Shown: piece by piece, positions 8,666 to 17,735 of the stretch | Layout of the letters: the number at the start of each line of letters is the position of its first letter | Numbering within the stretch: the first letter of the stretch is position 1 | From: an uncultured Clostridia bacterium | GTDB taxonomy: Bacteria > Bacillota > Clostridia > Oscillospirales > Ruminococcaceae | Direction of reading: 5' to 3' | NCBI GenBank assembly: GCA_945921635.1 | Contig: CAMEKZ010000003.1 | Span: forward strand, 1-38,683 | DNA length: 38,683 nucleotides | Notes under the pieces: model-generated | What the model was told of the DNA's origin: nothing | Seen by the model: only the letters and a program-made list of their open reading frames with translations | Databases searched by the model: none | Made by a program: the position numbers and the translations under genes

Positions 8666-9622
8666 TCAAAATTCGTAGTTGCCCGTGCGTCCGTTCTTTT
8701 TGCGCTGTATCCATATAAGCAAGTCATCGTAAACTATCTCCTTCATGGTCTCGTTTATAAGCTCGTGGCGCGCACCCGGATACAGCTTTATATCCACGTT
8801 GCAGCCCGCGTTTATAAGCCGCTCGTAGACGTTCAGCACGCCCTTGCCGTAGCCGCCGACGGGGTCTGCGGTGCCCGAGGCTATCAGAATGGGGAGCTTT
8901 TTCGGTACATTCTTCACCCACTCGTCTGAGGACACGCGGCGCAGCAGCGTAGTCAGGTCAACAAAGCCGGACGCGGTGAAGATGAAGTTGCTCTTCTCAT
9001 CGTCCATATATTTTTTTACGACCTCTCTGTCATGGGTAAGCCAGTCGAATACCGTCTGCTTGTCCTCTATCCTGTCGTTGTACACGCCGAAAATAAGTGT
9101 GTTCAGCTTGGTACTGCGGAAGCGCTCGCCTTTAAGCGTTGCTACCGAGCGGGTCGCACGCACGCCGATTTCGGACAGCGCCTTGTCATCACCGGTACCT
9201 AAAATTATCGCGCCGTTAAGCTCGTTCGGAAAGCGGGTAATATAGAGCCTTGCGACAAAGCTGCCCATGCTGTGTCCGAGCAGAAAATACGGCAGGGATT
9301 TGTACTTGTTTTTCATTATAAGCGTAAAGCGGTGCAGGTCGTTTACGAGGTGGCTCCAGCCGTCCTTTTCGGCAAAATAGCCGAGGTCATCGTTTGTCGC
9401 GGCGCTCTTGCCGTGGCCGAGGTGGTCGTTTCCGCAGACAATATAGCCGCGGTTTACGAAAAACTCGGCAAAATGCTCGTATCTCTCTATATATTCGCAC
9501 ATACCGTGAGATATCTGTATAATGCCCTTGTACGGCTCAATCTGCGGGGTGTAGATGCAGTATGCGCACTTATCCACGCCGTTCGACGAATTGAAATGTC
9601 CGCTGTACTTCATATATGCCAT
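8666..9622 (-). CDS. Alpha/beta hydrolase (monoacylglycerol lipase/lysophospholipase-like)
   Basis: ISHGMCEYIERYEHFAEFF, GNDHLGHGKS, LLGHSMGSFVAR, GARHELINE. Confidence 0.88.
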   Translation of the reverse strand: MAYMKYSGHFNSSNGVDKCAYCIYTPQIEPYKGIIQISHGMCEYIERYEHFAEFFVNRGYIVCGNDHLGHGKSAATNDDLGYFAEKDGWSHLVNDLHRFTLIMKNKYKSLPYFLLGHSMGSFVARLYITRFPNELNGAIILGTGDDKALSEIGVRATRSVATLKGERFRSTKLNTLIFGVYNDRIEDKQTVFDWLTHDREVVKKYMDDEKSNFIFTASGFVDLTTLLRRVSSDEWVKNVPKKLPILIASGTADPVGGYGKGVLNVYERLINAGCNVDIKLYPGARHELINETMKEIVYDDLLIWIQRKKNGRTGNYEF

Positions 9623-9698
9623 AAGGTCAACCTTCTTTCGCGGTAATGTTTATAATGTTATTAGTATACCAAATTTTTTACCAAAATTCAAGATTTGG

Positions 9699-9727
9699 TT
9701 GCATTTTGCGCGGGATAGTGGTATAAT
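9699..9727 (+). promoter_or_regulatory. Probable promoter of the Mrp-family gene
   Basis: TTGCAT, 17-bp spacer, TATAAT (9722-9727). Confidence 0.5.
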
Positions 9728-9808
9728 ATTCAACAGCGCTTATATCCGCGCTTGCTAACAACAAATATCCCGGCTTATCCATAAGCCGTAAAATAAAGGA
9801 GTCTTATC

Positions 9809-10636
9809 ATGAGTGAATGTACACACGACTGCTCAAGCTGCTCGCAGAGCTGTTCCGACCGGACACAGCCGCAGAGCTTTCTCGAAAAGCCGCATGAGCT
9901 GTCACATATCAAAAAAGTAATCGGTGTTGTCAGCGGAAAGGGCGGCGTAGGAAAATCAATGGTCACCTCGCTTCTCGCTGTAGCCATGCAGAGAAAGGGC
10001 TATCAGACCGCCGTACTCGACGCGGATATAACCGGCCCGTCTATCCCGAAGGCGTTCGGACTTAAACAAAAGGCGATGGGTGACAACAACGGTATCTATC
10101 CCGTAAAGACAAACACCGGTATTGAAGTAATGTCGGTAAACCTGCTGCTCCCCGACGAGACCGACCCCGTAGTATGGCGCGGCCCTGTCATAGCAAACAC
10201 GGTAAAGCAGTTCTGGACGGACGTAATCTGGAACGATGTGGACTATATGTTTGTTGATATGCCCCCGGGAACAGGAGATGTGCCGCTGACCGTATTCCAG
10301 TCGCTCCCCGTAGACGGTATTATCGTGGTTACCTCTCCGCAGGAGCTGGTATCGATGATAGTCGGCAAGGCGGTAAAGATGGCGGAAATGATGGATATTT
10401 CGGTGCTGGGTATTGTCGAGAATATGTCGTATTTTGAGTGCCCCGACTGCAAGGGCAGACACACCGTTTTCGGAGAGAGCCATATCGACGAGGTTGCCGC
10501 TAAGTACGGTATAAAGAATATCGCAAAAATGCCGATAAACCCCAAGCTGTCCGCAGGCTGCGACAAGGGTCTTATTGAGCTTTACGACGGAGACTGGCTG
10601 GACGGCATGACTGATATGCTGGAAAAGCTGGATTAA
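9809..10636 (+). CDS. Mrp/NBP35-family P-loop Fe-S carrier ATPase
   Basis: N-terminal CxxxCSSCSQSC Cys motif, GVVSGKGGVGKSMVT, VDMPPGTGDVPLTVFQSLP, CPDC. Confidence 0.93.
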   Translation: MSECTHDCSSCSQSCSDRTQPQSFLEKPHELSHIKKVIGVVSGKGGVGKSMVTSLLAVAMQRKGYQTAVLDADITGPSIPKAFGLKQKAMGDNNGIYPVKTNTGIEVMSVNLLLPDETDPVVWRGPVIANTVKQFWTDVIWNDVDYMFVDMPPGTGDVPLTVFQSLPVDGIIVVTSPQELVSMIVGKAVKMAEMMDISVLGIVENMSYFECPDCKGRHTVFGESHIDEVAAKYGIKNIAKMPINPKLSAGCDKGLIELYDGDWLDGMTDMLEKLD

Positions 10637-10693
10637 GGATTAAAGCTTTGCCGTACAAAGCCGCGTGTTTTGTACGGCGTTATTACGCAGAAA

Positions 10694-10725
10694 TTGTCAA
10701 CTATATTTTAAATATCGGTTGACAA
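10694..10725. promoter_or_regulatory. Candidate BirA operator upstream of birA
   Basis: TTGTCAAC-N16-GTTGACAA, perfect inverted repeat directly upstream of the birA SD; resembles the biotin-operator layout. Confidence 0.65.
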
Positions 10726-10740
10726 TAACAGGAGAAGAAA

Positions 10741-11706
10741 ATGAAGGTAAAAGAACAGGTACTGCTTATACTTCGGTCAAATGCGGGCGAATATATTTCG
10801 GGCGAGGAGATGGCGAACAGGCTTTTCGTCAGCCGCAACGCGGTGTGGAAAGCGATACAGAGCCTGCGGCGTGACGGCTTTATTATAGACGCTGTGACAA
10901 ACAAGGGCTATTGCATAAACGACTGCGGCTTTAATCAGTACAGGATAAATACAATGCTGAGCGGAGCGGCGCAGGACTGCAAAATCAGCTGTTATGACAC
11001 GGTAGGCTCGACAAACACGGTGCTGCGTGCCCTTGCTGAGGAGGGTGCGGAGGAAATGACCGTCTGCATAGCCAATCACCAGACCGAGGGCAGAGGCAGG
11101 CACGGGCGGAAGTTCTATTCCCCGCCGGACAGCGGAATATATATGTCTATTCTGCTCCGCCCCGATTTCGGTGCGGAAAACGCCGCGTATATCACCGCCG
11201 CCGCGGCGGTCGCGGCGGTAAGGGCTATCAGGAAAACGACAGGTCAGCCCGCACAGATAAAGTGGGTAAACGATATTCTCTGCGGCGGCAAGAAGATATG
11301 CGGCATACTCACCGAGGCGGTGAGCGACTGCGAGAGCGGCACGCTCCAATACGCGGTAGTCGGACTGGGAATAAACGTCACGCGGCCTAAGGGTGGCTTT
11401 CCGTCCGAGCTTCGGGATATAGCAAGCGCGCTGTACAGCGATGAGGCAGTGCTCAACGACGCACGGTGCGCTATCGCCGCCGAGGTGCTTAACGCGTTTT
11501 TCGATATTTACTCGAAAAGGGATATAATACAGCTAATGGCAGAATACAAGAGCTATTCCGCTGTTATCGGAAAGCGGATAAGGATAATAGCAGGCGGCAA
11601 GGAAATACCCGCGACGGCTATTGATATTGACGAGCGCGCCCGCCTTATTGCCCGCTCCGACAACGGCAAGCTCTACACCCTCTCCTCCGGCGAAATAACC
11701 CTCTAG
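10741..11706 (+). CDS. birA: Bifunctional biotin ligase / biotin operon repressor
   Basis: N-terminal HTH (ISGEEMANRLFVSRNAVWKAIQSLR), GSTNTVLRALA, QTEGRGRHGRKFYSP, KWVNDIL. Confidence 0.93.
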   Translation: MKVKEQVLLILRSNAGEYISGEEMANRLFVSRNAVWKAIQSLRRDGFIIDAVTNKGYCINDCGFNQYRINTMLSGAAQDCKISCYDTVGSTNTVLRALAEEGAEEMTVCIANHQTEGRGRHGRKFYSPPDSGIYMSILLRPDFGAENAAYITAAAAVAAVRAIRKTTGQPAQIKWVNDILCGGKKICGILTEAVSDCESGTLQYAVVGLGINVTRPKGGFPSELRDIASALYSDEAVLNDARCAIAAEVLNAFFDIYSKRDIIQLMAEYKSYSAVIGKRIRIIAGGKEIPATAIDIDERARLIARSDNGKLYTLSSGEITL

Positions 11707-11817
11707 CAGCCTGCGACTGCGGGCAAAGCCGCATTATAATATCTTTTCGATATTTGCCACCTTGCAAAACGGCAGATATGGCAGATAGTCAGGAATTATC
11801 CATAGAATAACAAAATA

Positions 11818-12098
11818 GCAACGGGTATACCCGTCTCAGACTGTCGATAAACCCACGCACCGCAAAAACGCAGTTTTTTATAATAAATGAGATTGTTTTT
11901 ATAGTTCGCTATTTTTTGTAAGTTTCGGAGAGCCTCAAATCGGCTCTCCGAAAGCGTTTTTGCTTACTTCGTCAAAAGCCGCCTACCGTACCTTTGTACG
12001 CCTACGGCGGCTTTTTCCTCGTCTGCGCGTGTTTCTCGAAGTCTGACAGCTTGTCGAAAAATCACTTTTTCGACAAGCTGCAACGGGTATACCCGTCT
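11818..12098. repeat. Nested hairpin region flanked by 19-bp direct repeats that each contain a 14-bp palindrome
   Basis: GCAACGGGTATACCCGTCT at 11818-11836 and 12080-12098; inside an outer imperfect stem (11836-11859/12024-12046), TTTCGGAGAGCC/GGCTCTCCGAAA, AAAAGCCGCC/GGCGGCTTTT, and a 15-bp stem CAGCTTGTCGAAAAA (12047-12061/12066-12080). Confidence 0.75.
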
Positions 12099-12099
12099 T

Positions 12100-13101
12100 T
12101 TATCTTAGTTGCTTTTTCGCCATCATAAAATATACGCAGATTTTATACCCCGCATAGCCATACAGCCTGTCAAGACCGGTGTAGGTGTAGCTTAAATACC
12201 CATCTGTCATGCCCGCATCGCGCAGGTGCTTTGTACCGAGCAGGGCGAGATTTGACGCGATGTGCCGTCCTCTGTAGCCGGTTCTGACCGCAGTACAGCC
12301 TATACTGCCGATCGAGTGCCTCGACACGCAGCCGCGTGCCGGAGTTTCCTCTTTTTGAGCGTTTTTCTCTCGCGATGTAAGTTCATTATAAATATTTACG
12401 TCCGGTTCGTTTTCGGAATCGGTGCTGACTATCAGCGCGCCCACGACGGTATCGTTATCCGCGGCTATAAGTACCCGCTCGTCACCATACGGCTGATACA
12501 GGCTGTCATCTCTGTACCAGCGGGTAAACTCCGTGCAAGCGTTGTCGGTGCAGTCGAACACCGCTTTTCTGTCGGACGGCTCCGCCCATCTGTAGACTAT
12601 GCCGTCTATTCTGTCGCCTATATCATGCCCTTTATCGTCAAAATCGCGCAACTTAAACCGCATATCAAAGCAGTCGCAGTCACGGTCGTGGATATAGCCG
12701 CGCTTTGTGAAAAAGTCGCTTGCTGATGCGTCAAGACAATCATAAAGCTCTTCTCCCTGCGCTTCGAAATACCGCCTGCTTGTAGGCACACCGGGCATCA
12801 GATAATCGGTGTCGGAGCTGCCCGTGCCGGCGGTTATTTCGCTGTAGCCGTTCTCCATTACCGCAGTCTCCGAGCGTGACAGAAGCCGCGAGCCGATACC
12901 GCGGTTGCGGTACGGATTATCCACGCAGAGCATAAGTATCGTACCGTTGTTTATCACAGACGCGCCGATAAGCTTGCCGCCGGAGTTATGCTCCTTGAGG
13001 ATTATGTTGTTCTTGTGGCTCAGGATTTCGGTCGCGGTAGCTTTGTCCCGCACTATAAAAGGAAAATTCCTCTCAAACAGTCCGTATAATTCTTCGGTCA
13101 T
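12100..13101 (-). CDS. GNAT-family N-acetyltransferase (two GNAT-like halves)
   Basis: NPYRNRGIGSRLLSRSE (acetyl-CoA loop) and VRTGYRGRHIASNLALLGTKHLRD. Confidence 0.8.
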   Translation of the reverse strand: MTEELYGLFERNFPFIVRDKATATEILSHKNNIILKEHNSGGKLIGASVINNGTILMLCVDNPYRNRGIGSRLLSRSETAVMENGYSEITAGTGSSDTDYLMPGVPTSRRYFEAQGEELYDCLDASASDFFTKRGYIHDRDCDCFDMRFKLRDFDDKGHDIGDRIDGIVYRWAEPSDRKAVFDCTDNACTEFTRWYRDDSLYQPYGDERVLIAADNDTVVGALIVSTDSENEPDVNIYNELTSREKNAQKEETPARGCVSRHSIGSIGCTAVRTGYRGRHIASNLALLGTKHLRDAGMTDGYLSYTYTGLDRLYGYAGYKICVYFMMAKKQLR

Positions 13102-13180
13102 AATTTCTCCGTTTTTCTGATTTTATTGTCGTCTATTATACTTAACGTTATATATATACTTAATATTCCGTAAAGTAATC

Positions 13181-13566
13181 AAAAGGTGGAACTGCCTGCA
13201 GGTGCAACCTGCCCGCCGTTTCACTATGTGCAAAATATTTCCAAGTTGTAAAAAGGCGGAACTGCCTGCAGGTGCAACCTGCCCGCCGTTTCACGATGTG
13301 CAAAATATTTCAAAATTGTAAAAAGGCGGAACTGCCTGCAGGTGCAACCTGCCCCGCCGTCACACAAACATTTATATCTTGCAAAGATATTAAAAGGCGG
13401 AACTGCCTGCAGTCGCAGACTGCCCCGCCGTTTCACTATGTGCAAAATATTTCTAAGTTGTAAAAAGGCGGCTCCGCTCGCAGGTGCAACCTGCCCCGCC
13501 GTCACACAAACATTTATATCTTGCAAAGATATTAAAAGGCGGAACTGCCTGCAGTCGCAGACTGCC
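13181..13566. repeat. Six-unit tandem repeat, 70/71-bp period, hairpin plus two alternating spacer types
   Basis: AAAAGGYGG unit starts at 13181, 13251, 13321, 13392, 13463, 13534; hairpin core GCAGGT-GCA-ACCTGC or GCAGTC-GCA-GACTGC. Confidence 0.92.
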
Positions 13567-14126
13567 TATTTGTAGAGGATTTTTTGTTTGTCGAATTTCT
13601 GGGTGTAGCCGAAATAAAAGCCGAGGTGGGTGGCTACGGGGATAAGCGCGTAGCAGAGCATAAAGATAACCGGTACGAACACCGCCATGCTGTCTATATT
13701 GCTGTCGGGCACAAGGATAAGCGAGAGCGAGTACACCATACCGTCTATAATACGATAAACCATAGTCATGTCAAAATACCAGCCGCAGAGCTTGTTCAAA
13801 AGCAGCATAACCGATGGTATAAACATAATCAGCATAAGCAGTACACCTATCTTCACCCACTTGTATTCGTTCGGCGGCTCTGCCTTGTGCAGACGCACAT
13901 ACTTCTGTTCCCTGTCACCGTCCTTGTAGCCGGCGGTAAACATAAGCGAGTAGAAGATTGCCAGCGCGAGAATGAACACGATGACCTTTACAAACACAGG
14001 CTCAATAAACGGCGCTGTCGAGATAGTCATAATCGTGCACAGCAGATTTCCGCACACCATATATACAAGTCCGGACAAAAACAGCTTGTACAAGGGCTGT
14101 CTGCCCGATTTTTCAAAATAATCCAT
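13566..14126 (-). CDS. Hypothetical multi-TM membrane protein
   Basis: Several hydrophobic segments; operon-like spacing with the next two genes. Confidence 0.7.
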   Translation of the reverse strand: MDYFEKSGRQPLYKLFLSGLVYMVCGNLLCTIMTISTAPFIEPVFVKVIVFILALAIFYSLMFTAGYKDGDREQKYVRLHKAEPPNEYKWVKIGVLLMLIMFIPSVMLLLNKLCGWYFDMTMVYRIIDGMVYSLSLILVPDSNIDSMAVFVPVIFMLCYALIPVATHLGFYFGYTQKFDKQKILYK

Positions 14127-14145
14127 AGATATATCCTCCGCAGTT

Positions 14146-14937
14146 TTATTCTTCGGTCTTGATTTCGTGCAGTCGGTTTCCGCTTATGATATTGTTGAAT
14201 ACCTCCTGCGCGCGCTCGTTGTTTTTGAGCGAATTTTCGCTGTAGCTTATCATGCCCTCTTCCTCGCGCCGCACGCACAGTCCGAGTACCTCGGGGCAGG
14301 AGCTTTCCCACTTTGCCTCTGCCGCAAGCGCGGTATCCTTCAGCTTTATCATGTACTGCCCGCTGTACTGCCCGTCACCGGTTATTTTTCCGACATCGAT
14401 GAACATATTCTCAAAATTTTCCTTGGCGGTCTTGTCATCCCCGCCGTTTGCGAAAATCTTGTCATCGCAGATAAACAGCTCGGCTACGCCGCGCTCTATC
14501 TCACCGTAGAACTTTGCGTCATTCGACATCGTATACTGCGTGTCACCGCCGGTCTTGGTAAGGTCGATAAAATACACCGCGACGTGTATGTTTCCGTTGT
14601 TGTCATAGTCGGGGCAATACTGCTCGAGAGCCAGCTCAAGGTCGTGCTGCTTCTGGTAAAAATTCGGTGTGTTTTCGGTGTTGGAGGTTACCAGCATCAC
14701 GGTCAAATCCGCCGCCTCGCGGCTGAAGGTCTGATAAATCAGGAATACGCCTACGGCTATAAAAAACACCGCCATGAAAAAATACCACTTGTTGCGGTAC
14801 ATAAAATCCTCTATCCGTTTAAAGCCGCGCGGCTTTTCAATAACCTCGTGCTTGTTTTCCTCGATAATGTCGCTTTCCTCAATAAGCCCCTGCTTTAATT
14901 TGAGCAGCTCTCTTTTTTCGTCACTTTGCCTTGACAT
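14146..14937 (-). CDS. Hypothetical single-TM protein, paralog of 15001-15675
   Basis: Shared N-terminal KRELLKLKQGLIEESDIIEE, one TM segment, extracytoplasmic domain. Confidence 0.75.
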   Translation of the reverse strand: MSRQSDEKRELLKLKQGLIEESDIIEENKHEVIEKPRGFKRIEDFMYRNKWYFFMAVFFIAVGVFLIYQTFSREAADLTVMLVTSNTENTPNFYQKQHDLELALEQYCPDYDNNGNIHVAVYFIDLTKTGGDTQYTMSNDAKFYGEIERGVAELFICDDKIFANGGDDKTAKENFENMFIDVGKITGDGQYSGQYMIKLKDTALAAEAKWESSCPEVLGLCVRREEEGMISYSENSLKNNERAQEVFNNIISGNRLHEIKTEE

Positions 14938-15000
14938 TAAAATTTATCCTTTCTGTTGCTTTAAGCCTGTCTTAACAAAACTTGTCAAAAAGACAGACTC

Positions 15001-15675
15001 TCATATATAATTTTTTCCGGAAATAAGATTGCCGACAAATTCTTCAGCGTGCCGCTGACTCTCGTCATCTGTCCTTCTGACAGCAATAAATATCTCGGTG
15101 CTGAATATCTGCGCGTTCTTGCCGAAGGAGGTTTCTCTGATATCGACCGCATATCCGTCCGTGCCGGTAAACGTGCCGAGGTCGGCAAACAAAGCCTCTC
15201 CGGTCGCGCTTTTCACATCGTCATAAAGCGCGGTCAGCTGTTCTTTTGTACCTATAAAAATCTGGGAGTGACCGTTCATCACTTCCTCGTACAAATCGGT
15301 ATTTCCGAGCATCTCGTCCTTTACCGACTGCTCTATCCCAATCACCGTCTCGCCGTCGCTGTCAAAATCCGGACAGTAGTTTTTCATAGTGTTTTCAAGC
15401 ATGGTACGCATCGTCATAGTATAATTGCCTGCCGAGTAAATTGTCATATCCGGCTTTGACCCCGCGAAAAAGGCAAAATATATCACTATGCCGACGCCAA
15501 TCAGCAAAACGGCAAGCACGATAAGTCCGGTGTGGTACCACATCCAGTTTTTCGCCTTTTCGCCTGCGGTAGACGGCATATTTACGTCATAGCCGGTTTC
15601 GTCTATGGCATCGCTTTTATCTATTATTCCCTGCCTGAGCTTTAACAGCTCGCGCTTGTCGTTATCCTGTGACAT
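15001..15675 (-). CDS. Hypothetical single-TM protein, paralog of 14146-14937
   Basis: MSQDNDKRELLKLRQGIIDKSDAIDE followed by one TM segment; start set at residue 18 of the given ORF. Confidence 0.75.
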   Translation of the reverse strand: MSQDNDKRELLKLRQGIIDKSDAIDETGYDVNMPSTAGEKAKNWMWYHTGLIVLAVLLIGVGIVIYFAFFAGSKPDMTIYSAGNYTMTMRTMLENTMKNYCPDFDSDGETVIGIEQSVKDEMLGNTDLYEEVMNGHSQIFIGTKEQLTALYDDVKSATGEALFADLGTFTGTDGYAVDIRETSFGKNAQIFSTEIFIAVRRTDDESQRHAEEFVGNLISGKNYI

Positions 15676-16001
15676 GGCGCACTCCATTCTTTTTGCGGTT
15701 TTGCCGAAATACCGGCGCTTGCTCAAAATTTATACTATCTTAACTCAAAAATATGAAGATAATTTAAACAATCGCGGCTTTCCGCCCTCTTCCTTTGGGC
15801 GTCCATGTATATTATACTGTTTAGTCCTGATATTGTCAAATAGCTTTTTTCATCTGCCGGATCGGCGTGTGCATTTTTCTGTTAAGCGCAAGTTTTGATA
15901 ACCAATATTTAGTAAAGTGTCTAAATCTATTCAAATTGCATACTAATTTCATAGTTTTTTGTTCAATAATAACAGTTTTCTTTTGATATGCAGCGCTTAG
16001 A

Positions 16002-16030
16002 TTGACAAAAAAGCGAAACTGTGATACAAT
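16002..16030 (+). promoter_or_regulatory. Consensus sigma-A promoter
   Basis: TTGACA (16002-16007), 17-bp spacer, TACAAT (16025-16030). Confidence 0.75.
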
Positions 16031-16071
16031 TACATTATATTTTGTGTTTAGCTATTTCAAAGGTGATAAAT

Positions 16072-17211
16072 GTGAACGATAGAAGCAAAAAAAATATAAT
16101 AAAAACGCTGTGCGCGGCGGCTGCCGTTATCGCGGCGGTCACGCTTGCCGTATGCTGTAAAAGCGATGTCTTACGCACCGCTACCGACAGTCCTGACGGT
16201 ATTTCTACCCCCAAGGCGGCTTCATCGTCAAGCAGTACGCCTGCGGCACAAGACAGCGAAAACTCTGACCTCTCCTCATCCGGCGAGAGCACAATAACCG
16301 AAGCTACGGCCGAAACAACAGCCGTAACAACAGCCGTAACCACAGCAGAAACCACAGCAGAAACCACAGCGGTATCAACTGCCGCAACTACAGCAGCTTC
16401 ATCTGCCGAAGCAACGACAGCCGCAACAACCGCCGCTGCCGTTCAGAGCACGCAGGCTTCCGCCGCTACCACGGCTCCAAAGCCTCTCTGGACTGAGACG
16501 AAGTATAAAAAACAGCTGTACATAACTGTAGACTGCTATTCCAGAAAAGAGGCTCTGATAGGCTCTGAGGCGGTAAAGCTGATGAAATTCGGCGAAAAGG
16601 TAAACACGGTCGCAATAACCGACACCGGCTATTATAAGCTTGAGGACGGTTCTTTTGTGCACGGTGATTATCTCAGCGAGACAAAGCCTGTTGTTACCAC
16701 GGCGGCAACAACAAAAGCACCGTCAACCACGCTAAAGCCGGCATCTGCTACTCCTAAGCCCGCAGTGACGAATCCCCCGTCGGGAAACAGCGGCACTTCG
16801 CAGACACTGTCAAACGCGTCTGAATATGAGCAGGAAGTATTCAGGCTTATAAACGAGATAAGGCGCGACTACGGCCTTGCCGAGTTCAAATGGGATGACG
16901 CGGCATACAGAGTTGCCACAACCCGCGCGGGTGAAATAGTGCATAGCTTCGGGCACACGCGTCCGGACGGAAGCAGTCCCTATTCGCTTTACGGTGTAAG
17001 CAGTATGTGGGATGTATTTTCTTCGGTCGGAGAGAATATCGCGGCAGGACAAAAAACTCCCGCCGAGGTTGTTGATTCGTGGATGAGCTCCACAAAGGGT
17101 CACAGAGAAAACATCTTAAATCCGAATTTTGAAAACCTTGCTGTTGCCTTTTTGCAGGGCGGCGGCAAGTACGGCACCTATTGGGTGCAGGAATTTAACA
17201 CCTATCGCTGA
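16072..17211 (+). CDS. Secreted/anchored CAP (SCP/PR1-like) domain protein with Thr/Ala-rich linker
   Basis: C-terminal EVFRLINEIRRDYGLAEFKWDDAAYRVATTRAGEIV..FGHTRPDG..GENIAAG..SWMSSTKGHRENILNPNF; GTG start at 16072 after AAAGGTGAT. Confidence 0.88.
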   Translation: MNDRSKKNIIKTLCAAAAVIAAVTLAVCCKSDVLRTATDSPDGISTPKAASSSSSTPAAQDSENSDLSSSGESTITEATAETTAVTTAVTTAETTAETTAVSTAATTAASSAEATTAATTAAAVQSTQASAATTAPKPLWTETKYKKQLYITVDCYSRKEALIGSEAVKLMKFGEKVNTVAITDTGYYKLEDGSFVHGDYLSETKPVVTTAATTKAPSTTLKPASATPKPAVTNPPSGNSGTSQTLSNASEYEQEVFRLINEIRRDYGLAEFKWDDAAYRVATTRAGEIVHSFGHTRPDGSSPYSLYGVSSMWDVFSSVGENIAAGQKTPAEVVDSWMSSTKGHRENILNPNFENLAVAFLQGGGKYGTYWVQEFNTYR

Positions 17212-17312
17212 TTGCGCCGAGCCATTACAGGTCATAATGTAACAAACCTGACAGAATTATAGAATTTTGACATATCGGCACTCGGAATAAAAAAAGTACG
17301 GAGGATTTTGCC

Positions 17313-17669
17313 ATGACGTTGACAGATTGCTATAGTTTATTCGGTGGAGACTTTAAAGAGGTATCCGACAGACTGCAAAGTGACGCGCTGATACAGAAAT
17401 ATCTGATAAAATTTGCCGATCTGAATGAGTTTGACACTCTGCGCGATGCGCTGAAGCAAGAGGACTACGGCAAAGCGGCTTTAACCGCGTATTCAATCAT
17501 GGCGTCAAGCCTTCATCTCGGATTTCCTCTGCTGCAAAAGTCCGCTGGACAGCTGTGTGCGGCGCTAGACAGCCATAATATTAAAGATATTGAGCCTCTT
17601 ATGGGCAAGGCACAGGCAGAATATGACACTGTCTGCGACGCGATAAGGCAGTATGCGGTGTCGCTGTAA
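17313..17669 (+). CDS. Hpt (histidine phosphotransfer)-like protein lacking the phospho-acceptor histidine
   Basis: AYSIMASSLHLGFPLLQKSAGQLCAAL aligns without gaps to the Hpt AHxLKGxxxNLGFxxLxxxSxxLxxAL motif. Confidence 0.75.
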   Translation: MTLTDCYSLFGGDFKEVSDRLQSDALIQKYLIKFADLNEFDTLRDALKQEDYGKAALTAYSIMASSLHLGFPLLQKSAGQLCAALDSHNIKDIEPLMGKAQAEYDTVCDAIRQYAVSL

Positions 17670-17704
17670 ATGCTGTAAATAATGATACGAATAATGAAAA
17701 AACA

Positions 17705-17735
17705 AACCGAGCGGGAGACCGCTCGGTTAATTTTT
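17705..17735. terminator. Bidirectional terminator between convergent genes
   Basis: AACCGAGCGG-GAGA-CCGCTCGGTT followed by T-run. Confidence 0.8.

Noticed and set aside
7925-8929. Long 334-aa plus-strand ORF antisense to nadE and the hydrolase
   Set aside because: It overlaps two well-recognised genes on the other strand and has Arg/Val/Tyr-rich shadow-ORF composition.
13181-13566. CRISPR-like array (about 34-bp repeats and 36-bp spacers)
   Set aside because: The spacers are themselves repeated in two types, and there are no cas genes; it is a tandem hairpin repeat.
13224-13575. ORFs 13224-13526 (-), 13272-13463 (+) and 13342-13575 (+)
   Set aside because: They are open frames created by the 70/71-bp repeat on both strands, with no start context or protein-like character.
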